Assembly (NCBI GenBank): GCA_017640785.1
Contig: JAEPPZ010000011.1
Span: 62,001 to 126,000, forward strand
DNA: 64,000 nt
Direction of reading: 5' to 3'
Source of the DNA: Balneola sp.
GTDB taxonomy: Bacteria; Bacteroidota; Rhodothermia; Balneolales; Balneolaceae
The notes beneath the pieces were generated by a model. That model made no database searches, had not been told where the DNA came from, and saw nothing but the letters and a program-made list of their open reading frames with translations. Every line of letters starts with the position of its first letter. Position 1 is the first letter of the stretch. Below are positions 25,951 through 36,645 of this stretch, in pieces. Position numbers and translations under genes: made by a program.

Positions 25951-28900
25951 ATGAAGCATTACTACAGAAAACTCAAGAAGAACATACTTTTAATTACAGG
26001 TTTAATGCTGCTTTCGGCGATTACACACACAGAGCTAAAAGCTCAGGTTGTTGCCGGAGTAGATACACTAAGCAAAATTTCAGGAACTTGGCAGTATTAT
26101 GATTTTACAAGCCAAAAAGCTTTTTCAATTGAAGACACCGCAACATACACGCCCGATTTTTGGGGCAGTAGTAACGAAGGAGTAAACTTTGGAAAAGAGT
26201 TCTCATCATTAATTCCGGGAAAAAGAGTATTGCTTTTAGGATCCGGAAATATTGATACCGTAACAACAGTGCCAACCTGGACAGATGCCGCTCCTTGGGT
26301 TGATACAAGTTGGGACTTTACAAATGGTACCCAAGGTCAGCCAATTTCACCGGGACAACTTTGGGTAGTTTATACCAGCGAAGGTTTATACGCTGTGATG
26401 CAAATAGATGCTTTGCCGGGAGGGAATTTTGGAGATAGTTTTGTTTTTAAATACAAGTATATGAGCGAAGGTGGTACCACTTTAGATGAAACAAATTTGA
26501 ATTCATCTGACCAATTAGTTGGTTCTGCAACCAGTAGTTCAGGAAACGGTTTTGACCTGTCTGGAGAGATATCAGGTGAGCTTGAAGATGCCGGAGATTA
26601 TTTACCTGATTTTGTCTTTGTAAATAATGAAGGAGTCAATTTCGGTAATGAGGGAAGTACCTCACTTTCTTCCACAGGTAGAAGATTTATGCTTTTAGGA
26701 ACTGGAAATTTAGATACACTCAAATCAGTTCCTGCTAGAACCGATGCAGCACCTTGGGTAAGTGTCTCATATGACTTTTCAGATGGAACAGGAGGCCAGC
26801 CTATTGCTGTAGGACAATTATGGGGAATTTATACCAGAGAAGGAAATTATGCTGCAATTGAAATAACTGCATTACCGGGAGGTAATTTTGGAAGCTCTTT
26901 TGATTTCAACTACAAATATCAACCGGATGGGAGTCGGTTTTTTGAAGAATCCGAATTTCAAGATCCTGATCCGGTTCTGTCGATCGCAATTGAAAGTGGG
27001 AATAATCAAACAGCCGATCTAAGTTCACAACCTGCAAATCCAATTGTAGTATTGATCACTGATCAGGATGGAGCAGTTGTAAGTGGTGAGACCGTTAATT
27101 TTGAAATTACTAACGATCCGATAGGAGTAAATGAAGAGGGAACAGTTACCCCGTCTGATGTGAGCGATGCTTCAGGTTTAGCAGAAGCAACTGTTACTGT
27201 AGGGGACAAAGAAGGTATTTATACTGTAAAAGCATCTTTAGCTTCAGATGATACCAAGTTTGTGGAATTCGCAATAATCGCAGAGGAAGAAGTGACCGGA
27301 CCGCAGCCAACTACACTTGTGATTACGGGTGGACAAAATCAGGTAACGGTATTGGGAGATACCATTGCAACTTCTTTAGAGGTTGTTGTGATCGATGATA
27401 TCGGCGAACCAATGAATGGCATCACGGTAACATTCGAAGAAGAGACTATTCCAGATGGAGCAGTTTCAGGCAGCTTTTTTACACCGGATGGAATAAATGT
27501 AAATCAGGCTACAACATTTAATAATCGTGCATACATGGATTATTCATTAGGCGACAAACAAGGTGATTATCTGATCAAAGCATATCTGGCCAATTATCCT
27601 GCCGTTGATTCAGTCGTATTTACAGTTTCAGGAGAGCTGGTAAAAGCGCCAATGAACTTTACTGCTAATGCCCAATCAGGAGTAATAGATTTGATGTGGG
27701 ATGTTGCTGAGGGGGCTAAAGAATACAACATTTACAGAGCATTGAATGATGATAATCCTGCGAGTGCATCATTGTTAGCGACCATTTCCGGTAATGTGTC
27801 AACAGACGATAATGTAACCCCGGGGGAGACCTATTTTTACCGTGTATTCAGTGTAGATGCGTTTGGGAATGAAAGTGAGCTTGGAGCCGGACCAGTTAGT
27901 GCAACTCCTGAAGTTGTGGGTGATGTAGTAATGGGAACAGCAACTATCATCAAAGATGAAGGAGCGTGGCAGTTTTTCGATTTCTCTACTCAATCAGTGT
28001 CAAACCAAGAAGAAAATGGTGGATTTGTTGCTGATTTCAGAGGAACAAGTAATGAAGGTGTAAACTTTGGGAGAGAAGGAGCTCCATCTATTTCAGGAAA
28101 CCGGATCATTCTTCTTTCTGGAGAAAATCTAGAAAGTGTTTCAGAAATTCCATCTTGGACAAACGAAGAACCTTGGATTGGAACTACGTGGGACTTCTCA
28201 AACGGAACAGGTGGGCAGCCAATATCAGTTGGTCAGCTTTGGGGAGTTTATACCAGTGAAGGACATTATGCAGCTATGGAAATTACAGAAGTACCCGAAG
28301 CATTTGGTACCAGTTTTTCTTTCAAATATAAGTACCAACCTAGTGGTTCAAATCAATTTGAGGAAGTAGAGCCGTTGATCCCAAGTGCATTATTAAAAAT
28401 TTCCGGAGATGAGCAGATCGGAAATCCTGAAAAAGCACTGGCTCAACCATTAATGGTGCAAGTAGTGGATGAAAATGAAACTCCTGTAGAAGGTATATCA
28501 GTAAATTTTGCCGTAACTAAGCTTCCCGAAGCAGCAATGAGCTGGGGGCTAAGCGCGAACTCTGTAATTACAAATTCAGAAGGGCAAGCCAGAGTTATAC
28601 TTACACTCGGAGACAAATTAGGAGAATACGAAGTTACCGCCTCTGTTGATGAACTTGAGTCTGTGGTATTCAGCTCTTCCGCAGTTGAAATTCCTGCCCC
28701 TGATGCTGTGACCTTACTTGAGGTCAGGGATGGTTTCCGGGCAAACAGCTTGATGCCTCTTTGGACGCAAAGTAATAGCGAAAATTTCCTTAGATATCGC
28801 ATATATATGAGTACTGAAGGTGGAGAATTGATGCTAGTTGATTCAACTCGTACAGGAAATCTGTTCACACAGGACACTGCTAAAACTATAAATGATTTGA

Positions 28901-30993
28901 CGGCACTTCAGGATTATTCATTTGCAGTAACAGTAGTGAATGCGGATCTGCAGGAAAGTGAGTTGTCCAACATACTAACTAATTTCCCAAAACCGGTTCC
29001 TGATCAACCTAAAGATGTAGTTGCAACAGCAGGCGACAAAGCCGTTCAATTAAGTTGGGCAGCAAACGACAGTGCTTACTTTGATTATTACTATGTGTAT
29101 TCAGGACTAGATGGATTCGGTGTTTTTGCAAACGATACTTTGTATGGATACAATAATACAAGTCTCGTGATCAGCGGATTAGAAAATGATCAAACATATC
29201 AATTCTATGTAATTGCTGTAAACAGATTCGGGCAGGAAAGTAGTTTTCCTGAAAAGATAACAGCTATTCCGACTTCTACATACGAGGAGGAAGAAACAAC
29301 ACTTCCGAATTTGATAAACGGGATCTCTTCCTGGGCTGATACCGATAATGATGGAGATTTAGATCTATTGATCACCGGTCAGGAAGGCAATGATGAAGAC
29401 CCGCAAACACTTTTACTAACAAATGATGGTACAGGCGAACTTACAAATTCAGACCAAACATTTGAAGGAGTTGCCAATAGCACCGTATTTTGGTTCGATA
29501 TCGATCAAAACGGGTATGTTGACTTGGTACTCTCAGGTGAATCAGCAACTGGTCCGGTTACTAAAGTGTATCTGAATAACGAAGGTACATTTACGGACTC
29601 TGGATTTTCTTTACCCGGATTCGAGGATGGAATAGTTTCCCCGGCTGATTATGACAGTGATGGCGATATAGACTTTCTTGCTGCGGGGACCGTCGATGGG
29701 AACCCTCAAACTTCGCTTATTAAAAATATGGGTTCCGGCATATTTGAGCCTGTTGCCTTTGGCTTCGCAGGTTTTAGTATGCCCGCTGCAAGTTGGGGAG
29801 ATGCTAATGCTGATGGAAAGCCTGATCTATTTATCACAGGAGCTGATTCTGACGGAAATATTGATGCTATCTTATATATGAACTTAGGGAGTGACTCTTT
29901 TGTAGCGTCTGAGTCCGTTTTTCAGGGTGTCATAAACGGTACAGTAGCATTCACCGACTTTGACTTAGATACAGATCAGGATATTCTGATTACGGGTTAT
30001 ACTGATGCAGCTGAAACAAATTTGTTTACAGGCTTCTATGAAAACACAGGAACAGGATTCGATCTGTTCTATTCAACCAACTCAAATCAGTCGGATAAAA
30101 GAAAGGTTGGCGGACTTTTGAAAAGCCGGGCTGTTGTTGGGGATTACGACAATGATGGTGATCCGGATGTGTTGATCAGCGCTGAAGGTGAAGCAACTAT
30201 ATTTAATAACAACCGTGGCGATATCAACGAAGAAAAACTGAATGTATCAGGCGCAGGCTCAGTAACATGGGTAGATTATGATGGCGACGGTGATTTGGAT
30301 ATAGTTATATCAGGAGCCAGCTCAAAAGTCCTTTCAAATAACACTTCCATTAAAAATACTGCACCATCTGTGCCAGAAGGTTTAATGTTTACTACTGCCG
30401 GGGATACTGTTAATTTAATTTGGAACGCCTCTTTAGATGCGCAAACTCCAACTAAATCCTTAACATATAACGTTCGAATTGGTACAAGTCCCGGAACTTC
30501 TGATGTGCTTTCCGCTAATTCTGATCTTAGCACAGGAAAGCTAAGAACTCAGGCAAATGGAAATGCAGGCTACAAAACTTCATTATCCTTAAGAGGTTTG
30601 CCAAATGGTACTTATTATTGGCAGGTTCAGGCAGTTGATAATGGATTTATGGGATCAATGTTTTCTCAAGAACAACAATTTGATGTGACACTGAGTACCG
30701 TTTCGAATGAAAACGAACAAGTTATTCCTTTAACAACAGAGTTAGCTCAAAACTATCCGAATCCTTTTAATCCAAGCACTACTATAAATTATACGCTTAA
30801 AAATGCCGGTCCGGTAAATATAAGAGTGTACAATGTTACAGGGCGTTTGGTACAGGAACTCGTTAATGATAGAAAGAGCGCGGGCGAACATGTTGTAAGC
30901 TTTGATGCCAGTAATTTAGCCAGCGGTATATATATCTATAGGCTACAAGCCGAAGGGAAAGTTCTAATAAGAAAGATGACACTCATAAAGTGA
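25951..30993 (+). CDS. giant T9SS-secreted protein with triple repeat, Ig-like, FN3 and FG-GAP domains
   Basis: 1,680 residues from the ATG at 25951 (a GTG at 25924 is in frame but abuts GGAGG with no spacing). The signal peptide ends at LKAQ. Three copies of a 120-residue module (nt about 26060-26475, 26550-26935, 27935-28350) share NEGVNFG, LLLGSGN, APW, GQPIS-GQLW and VYTSEG words. Bacterial Ig-like (invasin type) domains with VNFEITNDPIG and a LGDKxGxY motif alternate with fibronectin III domains. An FG-GAP/VCBS region (nt about 29330-30350) has Ca-binding DTDNDGDLDLLITG loops. The C-terminus is a type A sorting domain (NYPNPFNPSTTI, VYNVTGRLV, LASGIYIYRLQ). It is probably a surface adhesin or matrix protein; the 120-residue module is unnamed to me. 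Confidence 0.85.
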   Translation: MKHYYRKLKKNILLITGLMLLSAITHTELKAQVVAGVDTLSKISGTWQYYDFTSQKAFSIEDTATYTPDFWGSSNEGVNFGKEFSSLIPGKRVLLLGSGNIDTVTTVPTWTDAAPWVDTSWDFTNGTQGQPISPGQLWVVYTSEGLYAVMQIDALPGGNFGDSFVFKYKYMSEGGTTLDETNLNSSDQLVGSATSSSGNGFDLSGEISGELEDAGDYLPDFVFVNNEGVNFGNEGSTSLSSTGRRFMLLGTGNLDTLKSVPARTDAAPWVSVSYDFSDGTGGQPIAVGQLWGIYTREGNYAAIEITALPGGNFGSSFDFNYKYQPDGSRFFEESEFQDPDPVLSIAIESGNNQTADLSSQPANPIVVLITDQDGAVVSGETVNFEITNDPIGVNEEGTVTPSDVSDASGLAEATVTVGDKEGIYTVKASLASDDTKFVEFAIIAEEEVTGPQPTTLVITGGQNQVTVLGDTIATSLEVVVIDDIGEPMNGITVTFEEETIPDGAVSGSFFTPDGINVNQATTFNNRAYMDYSLGDKQGDYLIKAYLANYPAVDSVVFTVSGELVKAPMNFTANAQSGVIDLMWDVAEGAKEYNIYRALNDDNPASASLLATISGNVSTDDNVTPGETYFYRVFSVDAFGNESELGAGPVSATPEVVGDVVMGTATIIKDEGAWQFFDFSTQSVSNQEENGGFVADFRGTSNEGVNFGREGAPSISGNRIILLSGENLESVSEIPSWTNEEPWIGTTWDFSNGTGGQPISVGQLWGVYTSEGHYAAMEITEVPEAFGTSFSFKYKYQPSGSNQFEEVEPLIPSALLKISGDEQIGNPEKALAQPLMVQVVDENETPVEGISVNFAVTKLPEAAMSWGLSANSVITNSEGQARVILTLGDKLGEYEVTASVDELESVVFSSSAVEIPAPDAVTLLEVRDGFRANSLMPLWTQSNSENFLRYRIYMSTEGGELMLVDSTRTGNLFTQDTAKTINDLTALQDYSFAVTVVNADLQESELSNILTNFPKPVPDQPKDVVATAGDKAVQLSWAANDSAYFDYYYVYSGLDGFGVFANDTLYGYNNTSLVISGLENDQTYQFYVIAVNRFGQESSFPEKITAIPTSTYEEEETTLPNLINGISSWADTDNDGDLDLLITGQEGNDEDPQTLLLTNDGTGELTNSDQTFEGVANSTVFWFDIDQNGYVDLVLSGESATGPVTKVYLNNEGTFTDSGFSLPGFEDGIVSPADYDSDGDIDFLAAGTVDGNPQTSLIKNMGSGIFEPVAFGFAGFSMPAASWGDANADGKPDLFITGADSDGNIDAILYMNLGSDSFVASESVFQGVINGTVAFTDFDLDTDQDILITGYTDAAETNLFTGFYENTGTGFDLFYSTNSNQSDKRKVGGLLKSRAVVGDYDNDGDPDVLISAEGEATIFNNNRGDINEEKLNVSGAGSVTWVDYDGDGDLDIVISGASSKVLSNNTSIKNTAPSVPEGLMFTTAGDTVNLIWNASLDAQTPTKSLTYNVRIGTSPGTSDVLSANSDLSTGKLRTQANGNAGYKTSLSLRGLPNGTYYWQVQAVDNGFMGSMFSQEQQFDVTLSTVSNENEQVIPLTTELAQNYPNPFNPSTTINYTLKNAGPVNIRVYNVTGRLVQELVNDRKSAGEHVVSFDASNLASGIYIYRLQAEGKVLIRKMTLIK

Positions 30994-31012
30994 TATAGTT
31001 AATATAAACTAC

Positions 31013-31055
31013 AAAAAGGCTCCTTGAATAAAACTCAGGGAGCCTTTTGTTTTTC
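31013..31055 (+). terminator. terminator of the T9SS-cargo gene
   Basis: AAAAGGCTCC pairs with GGAGCCTTTT around a 15-nt loop, followed by a T-rich tail. It begins about 20 bp after the stop codon. Confidence 0.85.
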
Positions 31056-31102
31056 AAGAAAAATATTGATTAAAGCCTTTCAATGTATATATATTAAACA
31101 CT

Positions 31103-31648
31103 GTGAAAATTTTCAGAACACATACCACTAAAACATACAGTCTGGTAGTAATACTACTTGGATTTGCGCTTCATTTTGTTGCTCCTATTCAGGAAAGTAA
31201 AACTCATTCAGAATTTACTTCATGGTTGGATGCCAAAGTAAAATCTGAAGAGAATGTCGAGATCAGAAAGCTTATTTCAGATTTAGCTGATGACGCAGAC
31301 GAATTGGATTCAGTGATAAGGAAAGCTTCAGAGATCGTATCAAAAAACAGCGAAGATTTTGAACTTCCATTTGGTAAATCAGATGACTCGAATGTTTTAG
31401 AAGTGATTATTGATGAGTGGAAAGCTTATCAGAGTTCTTCTAATGGGATGGGCAAGGCGGTTGTGATTGAAAACATTAAACCGAATGCTGTTTCTCAAAA
31501 AGAAGCTTCTTCTCTGAAAAAAGGGACAAACTCTGTTTCTGAGTCTTGTCTGAACAATCTGGTTTCAATTGAATCCGGATGGGATACATTTTCACAAAAT
31601 ACTTCTTACACACCTTTCTTATCAGGGGTAGCGATAAACGCACCTTAG
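31103..31648 (+). CDS. hypothetical secreted protein
   Basis: 181 residues from a GTG start. An N-terminal hydrophobic segment (about 12-29, YSLVVILLGFALHFVAP) looks like a signal peptide or anchor. The rest is hydrophilic and acidic-helical (IRKLISDLADDADELDSVIRKASEIV), then Ser/Lys-rich with a lone Cys (SVSESCLNNLV). I recognise no family. It stands alone between a strong terminator and secD; reading-frame length and composition suggest a real gene. Confidence 0.55.
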   Translation: MKIFRTHTTKTYSLVVILLGFALHFVAPIQESKTHSEFTSWLDAKVKSEENVEIRKLISDLADDADELDSVIRKASEIVSKNSEDFELPFGKSDDSNVLEVIIDEWKAYQSSSNGMGKAVVIENIKPNAVSQKEASSLKKGTNSVSESCLNNLVSIESGWDTFSQNTSYTPFLSGVAINAP

Positions 31649-31745
31649 TACATCAGGGACGAAAATCCCAACTTTCAAATTCCAAACAACAATTTTAAAG
31701 AATTCTTTTTTTGAATTCTACTGAGACTAAGAGTAGATGATTTAT

Positions 31746-31801
31746 CTCAATTCTTATGTCTTAAATCTAATATCTAATTAAAAACATCTAAAATCTAATC
31801 T
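31746..31801. repeat. degenerate 7-nt-period array before secD
   Basis: Eight consecutive 7-nt units, most following CT-N-A-N-N-T (for example CTTATGT and CTAATAT), end one base before the secD ATG. Only one unit (AAAACAT) breaks the pattern. Confidence 0.6.
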
Positions 31802-31802
31802 C

Positions 31803-33620
31803 ATGCAAGGAAACGGATTTAAAATTGGTCTCATATTCGCCTTTTTGGCTTTGACATTATGGTACCTCTTCCCAACCATCCAGTATAATCTGGAACAGAA
31901 ACAAATAAGTGACCTTTCTCCATCTGACAGTGCTCAATATGTAGATGAGAACAGAGAAAAGTTAGCAAGCCTTAAAGAGCGAACACTAAACCTTGGTCTT
32001 GATCTGCAAGGTGGAATGTACGTTATGCTTGAAGTAGGAACGCCACAGTTGATTCTTGAACTGGCTGGTGAAAACAGAGACGAGGAATTGGAGCAAGTAG
32101 TTGCCAGTGCAAGAACAACAGCTTTGGCAAACGACACTGACTTCATCGATGAAATGGCTACAGAATTTCAATCACAAGGAGAAGGAGCCAGATTAAGTCG
32201 CTATTTCAGAAATGATGCGGCAGAAATTACTCGTCGTTCTACCAACGAAGAGATCATTACGTTCTTAAAAGCGCAAAGAACAGAAGCGCTGGACAGAGCT
32301 ATTGAAATTATCCGTACTCGTGTGGATAGATTCGGTGTAACTGAACCATCCATTGTAAAACAAGGAACGGACAGAATCGTAGTTGAGCTTCCTGGTGTAG
32401 ATGATAAAGAACGAGTTCGTAATCTTCTGAAAGGAACCGCCCGTCTGGAATTCAGATTGGCAGCCAACGCTAATGATTTCAGTTCTTTCATCAATCAGGT
32501 ATATGATTATTTCGATCAAAAAGCTGCCGGTGAAGAAGGTGATTCTTTGGATACAATTCAGCCAAATGCTCTGTTGGAAGTTCTTATTCCAAGTCAGGGA
32601 AGCCCATATGTTCTTGGATATGCTGAAGAACAAGACACCGCAGAAGTAAATGCGCTATTAAACGATCCGGAAATTGATCGTATGCTACCAAGGAATACAA
32701 CCATTATGTGGAGCGCAAATACGCAGCCATATACTCAGGGTGGAGCTGAGGTTTTTTCTCTTTATGGAGTAAAAACGGATATTGAAATGACCGGTGATGT
32801 TATTGAAGAAGCAAGCGTTCAGTTTGATCCTACAACTAACGTTCCTGAAGTTTCAATGACTATGAATGCAGAAGGAGCCAGAGATTGGGCAAGAATTACA
32901 GGAGCCAATATCGGTAAACCTGTGGCAATTGTTCTGGACGGTTTTATATACACCTATCCAAATGTGATTTCCAAGATAAGTAACGGTCGTTCATCTATTA
33001 CCGGCGTTGAAAATGTTGGCGAAGCCGATGACTTGGTAAACATTCTGCTTTCAGGTGCGCTTCCTGCTCCGTTAGAGATTGTTGAAGAGCGTACTGTTGG
33101 TGCTTCACTTGGTCAGGCTTCCATTGATGCGAGTTTAAACTCTGTATTAATTGGTTTATCGATCGTGGCAATTTTTATGATCGTGTATTACCGAACAGGT
33201 GGTGCAGTTGCTGACTTGGCATTGTTACTGAATATCGTGTTCATCTTAGGAATTTTAGCAGGCTTCAAAGCTACATTAACACTTCCCGGAATGGCAGGTA
33301 TCGTTCTGACTATTGGTATGGCGGTAGATGCAAACGTGCTGATCTTTGATCGTATTCGTGAGGAGCAACGCACAGGAAAAACTATCAAAGCTGCAATTTC
33401 AGCAGGATATTCTAATGCGATGAGTGCTATTATTGATGCGAACATTACAACTGGTTTTGTAGCATTAGTTCTTTTGAGTTTCGGAGTTGGTCCGATCAAA
33501 GGATTCGCTGTAACACTGCTTGCAGGTATCTGTTGTTCATTATTTAGTGCAATTATTATCACTCGTGTAGTGGTAGACTATTTGACTCGCGCTAAATCTG
33601 ACGCAGTAAACTTCGGTTAA
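31803..33620 (+). CDS. secD: protein translocase subunit SecD
   Basis: 605 residues. It is part of the SecDF complex that uses the proton gradient to help SecYEG export. N-terminal helix, then LGLDLQGGMYVMLEV (signature), a long periplasmic P1 domain with IIRTRVDRFGVTEPSIVKQG and DRIVVELPGVDD, and the six-helix C-terminal part with RTVGASLGQASIDAS, MAGIVLTIGMAVDANVLIFDRIREE and the final membrane block. P1 is longer than in E. coli SecD. secF follows after 37 bp. Confidence 0.97.
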   Translation: MQGNGFKIGLIFAFLALTLWYLFPTIQYNLEQKQISDLSPSDSAQYVDENREKLASLKERTLNLGLDLQGGMYVMLEVGTPQLILELAGENRDEELEQVVASARTTALANDTDFIDEMATEFQSQGEGARLSRYFRNDAAEITRRSTNEEIITFLKAQRTEALDRAIEIIRTRVDRFGVTEPSIVKQGTDRIVVELPGVDDKERVRNLLKGTARLEFRLAANANDFSSFINQVYDYFDQKAAGEEGDSLDTIQPNALLEVLIPSQGSPYVLGYAEEQDTAEVNALLNDPEIDRMLPRNTTIMWSANTQPYTQGGAEVFSLYGVKTDIEMTGDVIEEASVQFDPTTNVPEVSMTMNAEGARDWARITGANIGKPVAIVLDGFIYTYPNVISKISNGRSSITGVENVGEADDLVNILLSGALPAPLEIVEERTVGASLGQASIDASLNSVLIGLSIVAIFMIVYYRTGGAVADLALLLNIVFILGILAGFKATLTLPGMAGIVLTIGMAVDANVLIFDRIREEQRTGKTIKAAISAGYSNAMSAIIDANITTGFVALVLLSFGVGPIKGFAVTLLAGICCSLFSAIIITRVVVDYLTRAKSDAVNFG

Positions 33621-33657
33621 TCAACAAAGAAATTTAAAAGAGTAAAAGGATATAATT

Positions 33658-34566
33658 ATGAGATGGTTTGAAACACCAAATTTTGATTTCGTTAGTAAAC
33701 GAAAGATAGCTTATGTGATCTCCGGGATATTGCTAGCAATTTCCATTGGAGCGATTTTAACGAAAGGTCTGCAGTACGGTATCGACTTTAAAGGCGGTAA
33801 AGAAATAGTATTGAAGTTCGAGAAAGCTGTAGATGTAACTGAGATCAGGTCCAGTTTATCTGATCCGTTAGGTTCAACTCCGGAAGTGAAACTTTTCGGA
33901 TCTGAATCTGAAGTGTTGATCAGAACAGACAACACAAACACAATTGAAGAGATCGAGACGGTAGTTCGCTCTACAATGGCGCAGCTTTATCCTGATAATC
34001 AGGCTGAAACTGAAAAAACTGACAGTGTGGGTCCAAGAATAGCCGAAGATCTGAAATCAGGTGGATTGCAGGCTGTGATCTATTCTATGATCATTATCTT
34101 TGTATATATTCTTGCCAGATTCCGTAAATGGACATTCTCGGCCGGAGCCGTTGCAGCATTGTTTCATGATGTGATCATAACGCTTGGTGCATTCACATTG
34201 TTAAGTGATGTGGTAAACTTCAGCTTACTGATCGATCAAAATATTATTGCAGCATTTTTAACTATTGTAGGTTATTCTTTGAATGATACGGTGGTAGTTT
34301 TTGACCGTATTCGTGAGAACAGTATCGTACATAAAGGCATGGAATTTATTCCAATGGTAAATAAAAGCTTGAATGATACGCTAAGTAGAACTATTATCAC
34401 TTCGGTTACCACCTTGTTTGTGGTTGCTGTGCTGTTTATTTTTGGCGGCGAAGTGTTAAAAGGTTTTTCTTTTGCACTGTTAATTGGTATTGTACTTGGT
34501 ACGTATAGTTCGTTATTTGTTGCCAGCTCTTTGGTAGTAGAATTAGACTCCAAAACCAATAAATAA
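33658..34566 (+). CDS. secF: protein translocase subunit SecF
   Basis: 302 residues. Partner of SecD. It has the N-terminal helix, GLQYGIDFKGGKEIVLKF (P4/domain signature), DSVGPRIAEDLKSGG, YILARFRKWTFSAGAVAALFHDV, and LTIVGYSLNDTVVVFDRIREN with the closing helices. Order and spacing to secD are the usual operon; SecD and SecF are separate here rather than fused. Confidence 0.97.
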   Translation: MRWFETPNFDFVSKRKIAYVISGILLAISIGAILTKGLQYGIDFKGGKEIVLKFEKAVDVTEIRSSLSDPLGSTPEVKLFGSESEVLIRTDNTNTIEEIETVVRSTMAQLYPDNQAETEKTDSVGPRIAEDLKSGGLQAVIYSMIIIFVYILARFRKWTFSAGAVAALFHDVIITLGAFTLLSDVVNFSLLIDQNIIAAFLTIVGYSLNDTVVVFDRIRENSIVHKGMEFIPMVNKSLNDTLSRTIITSVTTLFVVAVLFIFGGEVLKGFSFALLIGIVLGTYSSLFVASSLVVELDSKTNK

Positions 34567-34587
34567 TAAGTTTTAAATAATAGGATT

Positions 34588-34932
34588 ATGAGCTTTAATA
34601 CATCAGAACGCTACAGTAGCGTTGTTATCGAATTTAAAGGTAACGTAATGGGTGGACCCGACGCGGTTAGCCTGAACGAAAAACTTCATGAGCTAATTGA
34701 TGCGGGAAAAACCAACATTGTAGTTGATCTCGGGAAAGTAAAGTTCATGAATTCATCCGGACTTGGAATGTTAATCGGCGCGCTTACAACTATGCGCAAA
34801 GCAGGTGGTGATCTGAGGATCGCTAATGCTACTGATAAGATTGAGAGTTTGTTGATCGTTACAAAATTGATCACAGTTTTCAAGCACTACAAATCAGTAG
34901 AAGAAGCAGCCGAATCATTCAACGAAGGTTGA
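34588..34932 (+). CDS. STAS-domain anti-sigma-factor antagonist-like protein
   Basis: 114 residues forming a single STAS domain: VVIEFKGNVMGGPDAVSLNEKLHELI, IVVDLGKVKFMNSSGLGMLIGAL and KIESLLIVTKLITVF. The Ser pair in MNSSGLG is the position phosphorylated in SpoIIAA/RsbV. No anti-sigma kinase or SpoIIE phosphatase is nearby. It is 21 bp after secF and ends at a strong terminator, so it is co-transcribed with secDF; the link to export is not obvious. Confidence 0.88.
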   Translation: MSFNTSERYSSVVIEFKGNVMGGPDAVSLNEKLHELIDAGKTNIVVDLGKVKFMNSSGLGMLIGALTTMRKAGGDLRIANATDKIESLLIVTKLITVFKHYKSVEEAAESFNEG

Positions 34933-34956
34933 AAAGTGTTTTCTAAATAGAACCTG

Positions 34957-34990
34957 AAAGGGGTGTAGATAACTACACCCCTTTTTTATT
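34957..34990 (+). terminator. terminator of the secD-secF-STAS operon
   Basis: AAAGGGGTGTAG pairs perfectly with CTACACCCCTTT around a 4-nt loop, followed by six T. Confidence 0.92.
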
Positions 34991-34998
34991 GTTAATAG

Positions 34999-36291
<1,293 letters not shown>

Positions 36292-36340
36292 AGTTGAGAT
36301 AAAAGACTTAAGATGTAAGATTTGAGACATGAGATATCTG
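36292..36340. repeat. 7-nt-period array at the purA stop codon
   Basis: Begins on the base after the TAG. Six units share the form A-N-N-N-N-A-G or close to it (AGTTGAG, ATAAAAG, then four more), with a seventh partial match. Confidence 0.65.
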
Positions 36341-36418
36341 CTTTCTTAATCGTGCTCTCATTTTGACCAAATGAGAGAATCTTGAAGATTATTTAAGATT
36401 TTGAAGACTCTGTAAATT

Positions 36419-36470
36419 CCTCCCTCGAGGGAGGTGCGGTTTTCGGCTTGCCGAAAAAGCGGAGGGTGTA
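36419..36470. repeat. hairpin cluster in the purA-amidohydrolase gap
   Basis: CCTCCCTC-GAGGGAGG (36419-36434) is followed by TTTTCGGC-TT-GCCGAAAA (36440-36457) and a GCGGAGGGTGT tail. The first hairpin resembles the arms around the DUF559 gene at 8 kb. The rest of the 354-bp gap shows no gene. Confidence 0.55.
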
Positions 36471-36645
36471 AGTAAAACTCAATGATCCCAAAGCCTCAAT
36501 CAATCTCCATCAAAGGGCGATTGTTCTCAGTTTTTAAAAACCAGCAGCCAAATCACATTTACGATTGCTAACAACCCTCTGCTTTTCATTACCACTTTTA
36601 TTTAGTAAATAGAGCTACTAACTATTACTAACTACATGGTGTACT

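Noticed and set aside
33188-33562. Long antisense frames inside secD, uvrA (16092-16388) and mutS
   Set aside because: They lie wholly opposite strongly conserved genes, have no start signals and no recognisable protein features.
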